Shown here in pieces: positions 63,603-64,000 of a stretch of 64,000 nucleotides of DNA (position 1 is the first letter of the stretch; each line of letters starts with the position of its first letter). Position numbers and translations under genes: made by a program. Source of the stretch: Candidatus Blochmannia sp. SNP (lineage in GTDB: Bacteria > Pseudomonadota > Gammaproteobacteria > Enterobacterales > Enterobacteriaceae); contig NZ_CP144371.1 in assembly GCF_036549215.1 (NCBI RefSeq), positions 496,001 through 560,000 on the forward strand. The letters are read 5' to 3'. A model generated the notes under the pieces. That model saw nothing but the letters and a program-made list of their open reading frames with translations. It was not told the DNA's origin and ran no database searches.

Positions 63603-64000
63603 AAATTTAATTCTCGATTAAAATTATATAATTTTATTAAATAATATTTATAATATATTGCATCATTATTTTTTAGATATAAGGAGAGTATTGTTTAAAT
63701 ATATACATAAAGGATGTTAATTTTATATTTCTGTCCAAATAATGAATGTTATTATAGCATAAATTAAATATTGATTTGTTATATATTTTATCAATTGATT
63801 ATTATAGATTATGAGAGTGTATTTTGTTATATTTTTATATTCGATAAGACATATTGTATATATTATTTGTTATAAATAGTAGTGAATAATTAGTTAAAAA
63901 TGAAAGAATATATTTAATAGATCGAAGTTATTTATGTATAATTTTGAATTAATTTTTTTTATTTACTGCAAGTTATTTGATCACCAATTTTTAATAAAAT
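63603..64000. other. Spacer upstream of adk to the window edge
   Basis: 398 bp with no gene on either strand. It presumably contains the adk promoter. Nothing else is recognised. Confidence 0.6.

Overview
The window is a very AT-rich stretch of a reduced gammaproteobacterial genome. Its best match is an obligate insect endosymbiont of the Candidatus Blochmannia type (carpenter-ant symbionts), although a related lineage cannot be excluded from sequence alone. The grounds are: proteins closely similar to Escherichia coli; small gene order blocks kept with many genes missing between them; long AT-rich spacers where E. coli has genes; poly(A) runs inside genes; and retention of cell-envelope functions (Tol-Pal, LPS, lipoprotein and rod-shape genes) that many other insect symbionts have lost. 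There are no rRNA genes, insertion sequences, prophage or CRISPR arrays.

Layout. 1-4074 (minus): the translation cluster pheS (cut by the window edge), rplT, rpmI, infC, thrS. 5380-8334 (minus): kdsA, prmC, prfA. 9019-13520 (plus): lolB, ispE, prs, pth, ychF. 13630-16605: a BI-1 family membrane protein, gpmA and pgl. 17037-31992 (minus): sdhCDAB, sucABCD, tolQRAB, pal, cpoB. 33544-41436: pgm, ybfF, fldA, glnS, nagB, nagA. 41854-43615: three tRNA genes and ubiF. 44023-56702 (plus): ybeZ, ybeY, ybeX, lnt, leuS, lptE, holA, rsfS, mrdA, mrdB. 57158-63602: a DMT-family permease, tRNA-Arg, folD, cysS, lpxH, adk. From cpoB to adk, order and strand follow one E. coli region (about minutes 17 to 11, inverted), with genes dropped out.

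How the genes work together. The sdh and suc genes give a partial TCA cycle from 2-oxoglutarate to fumarate, with gltA missing from its usual place next to sdhC. KdsA and LpxH (LPS), LptE (LPS export), LolB and Lnt (lipoproteins), TolQRAB-Pal-CpoB, and PBP2-RodA (rod shape) point to a real Gram-negative envelope. Pgm, GpmA, Pgl, NagA and NagB feed sugar and amino-sugar metabolism. Five aminoacyl-tRNA synthetases, RF1 with its methylase, Pth, IF3 and two ribosomal proteins serve translation.

The most unusual content is structural. tolA is split by an exact 31-bp tandem duplication inside a 90-bp minisatellite. There is also a striking set of perfect inverted repeats: an 86-bp palindrome with no spacer at 13538-13623, 30- to 32-bp stems at 32384-32447 and 42416-42484, a 25-bp stem at 52608-52661, and two inside coding sequence (tolA and sucA). 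I see no novel multi-gene system; nearly every gene is a recognisable E. coli orthologue.
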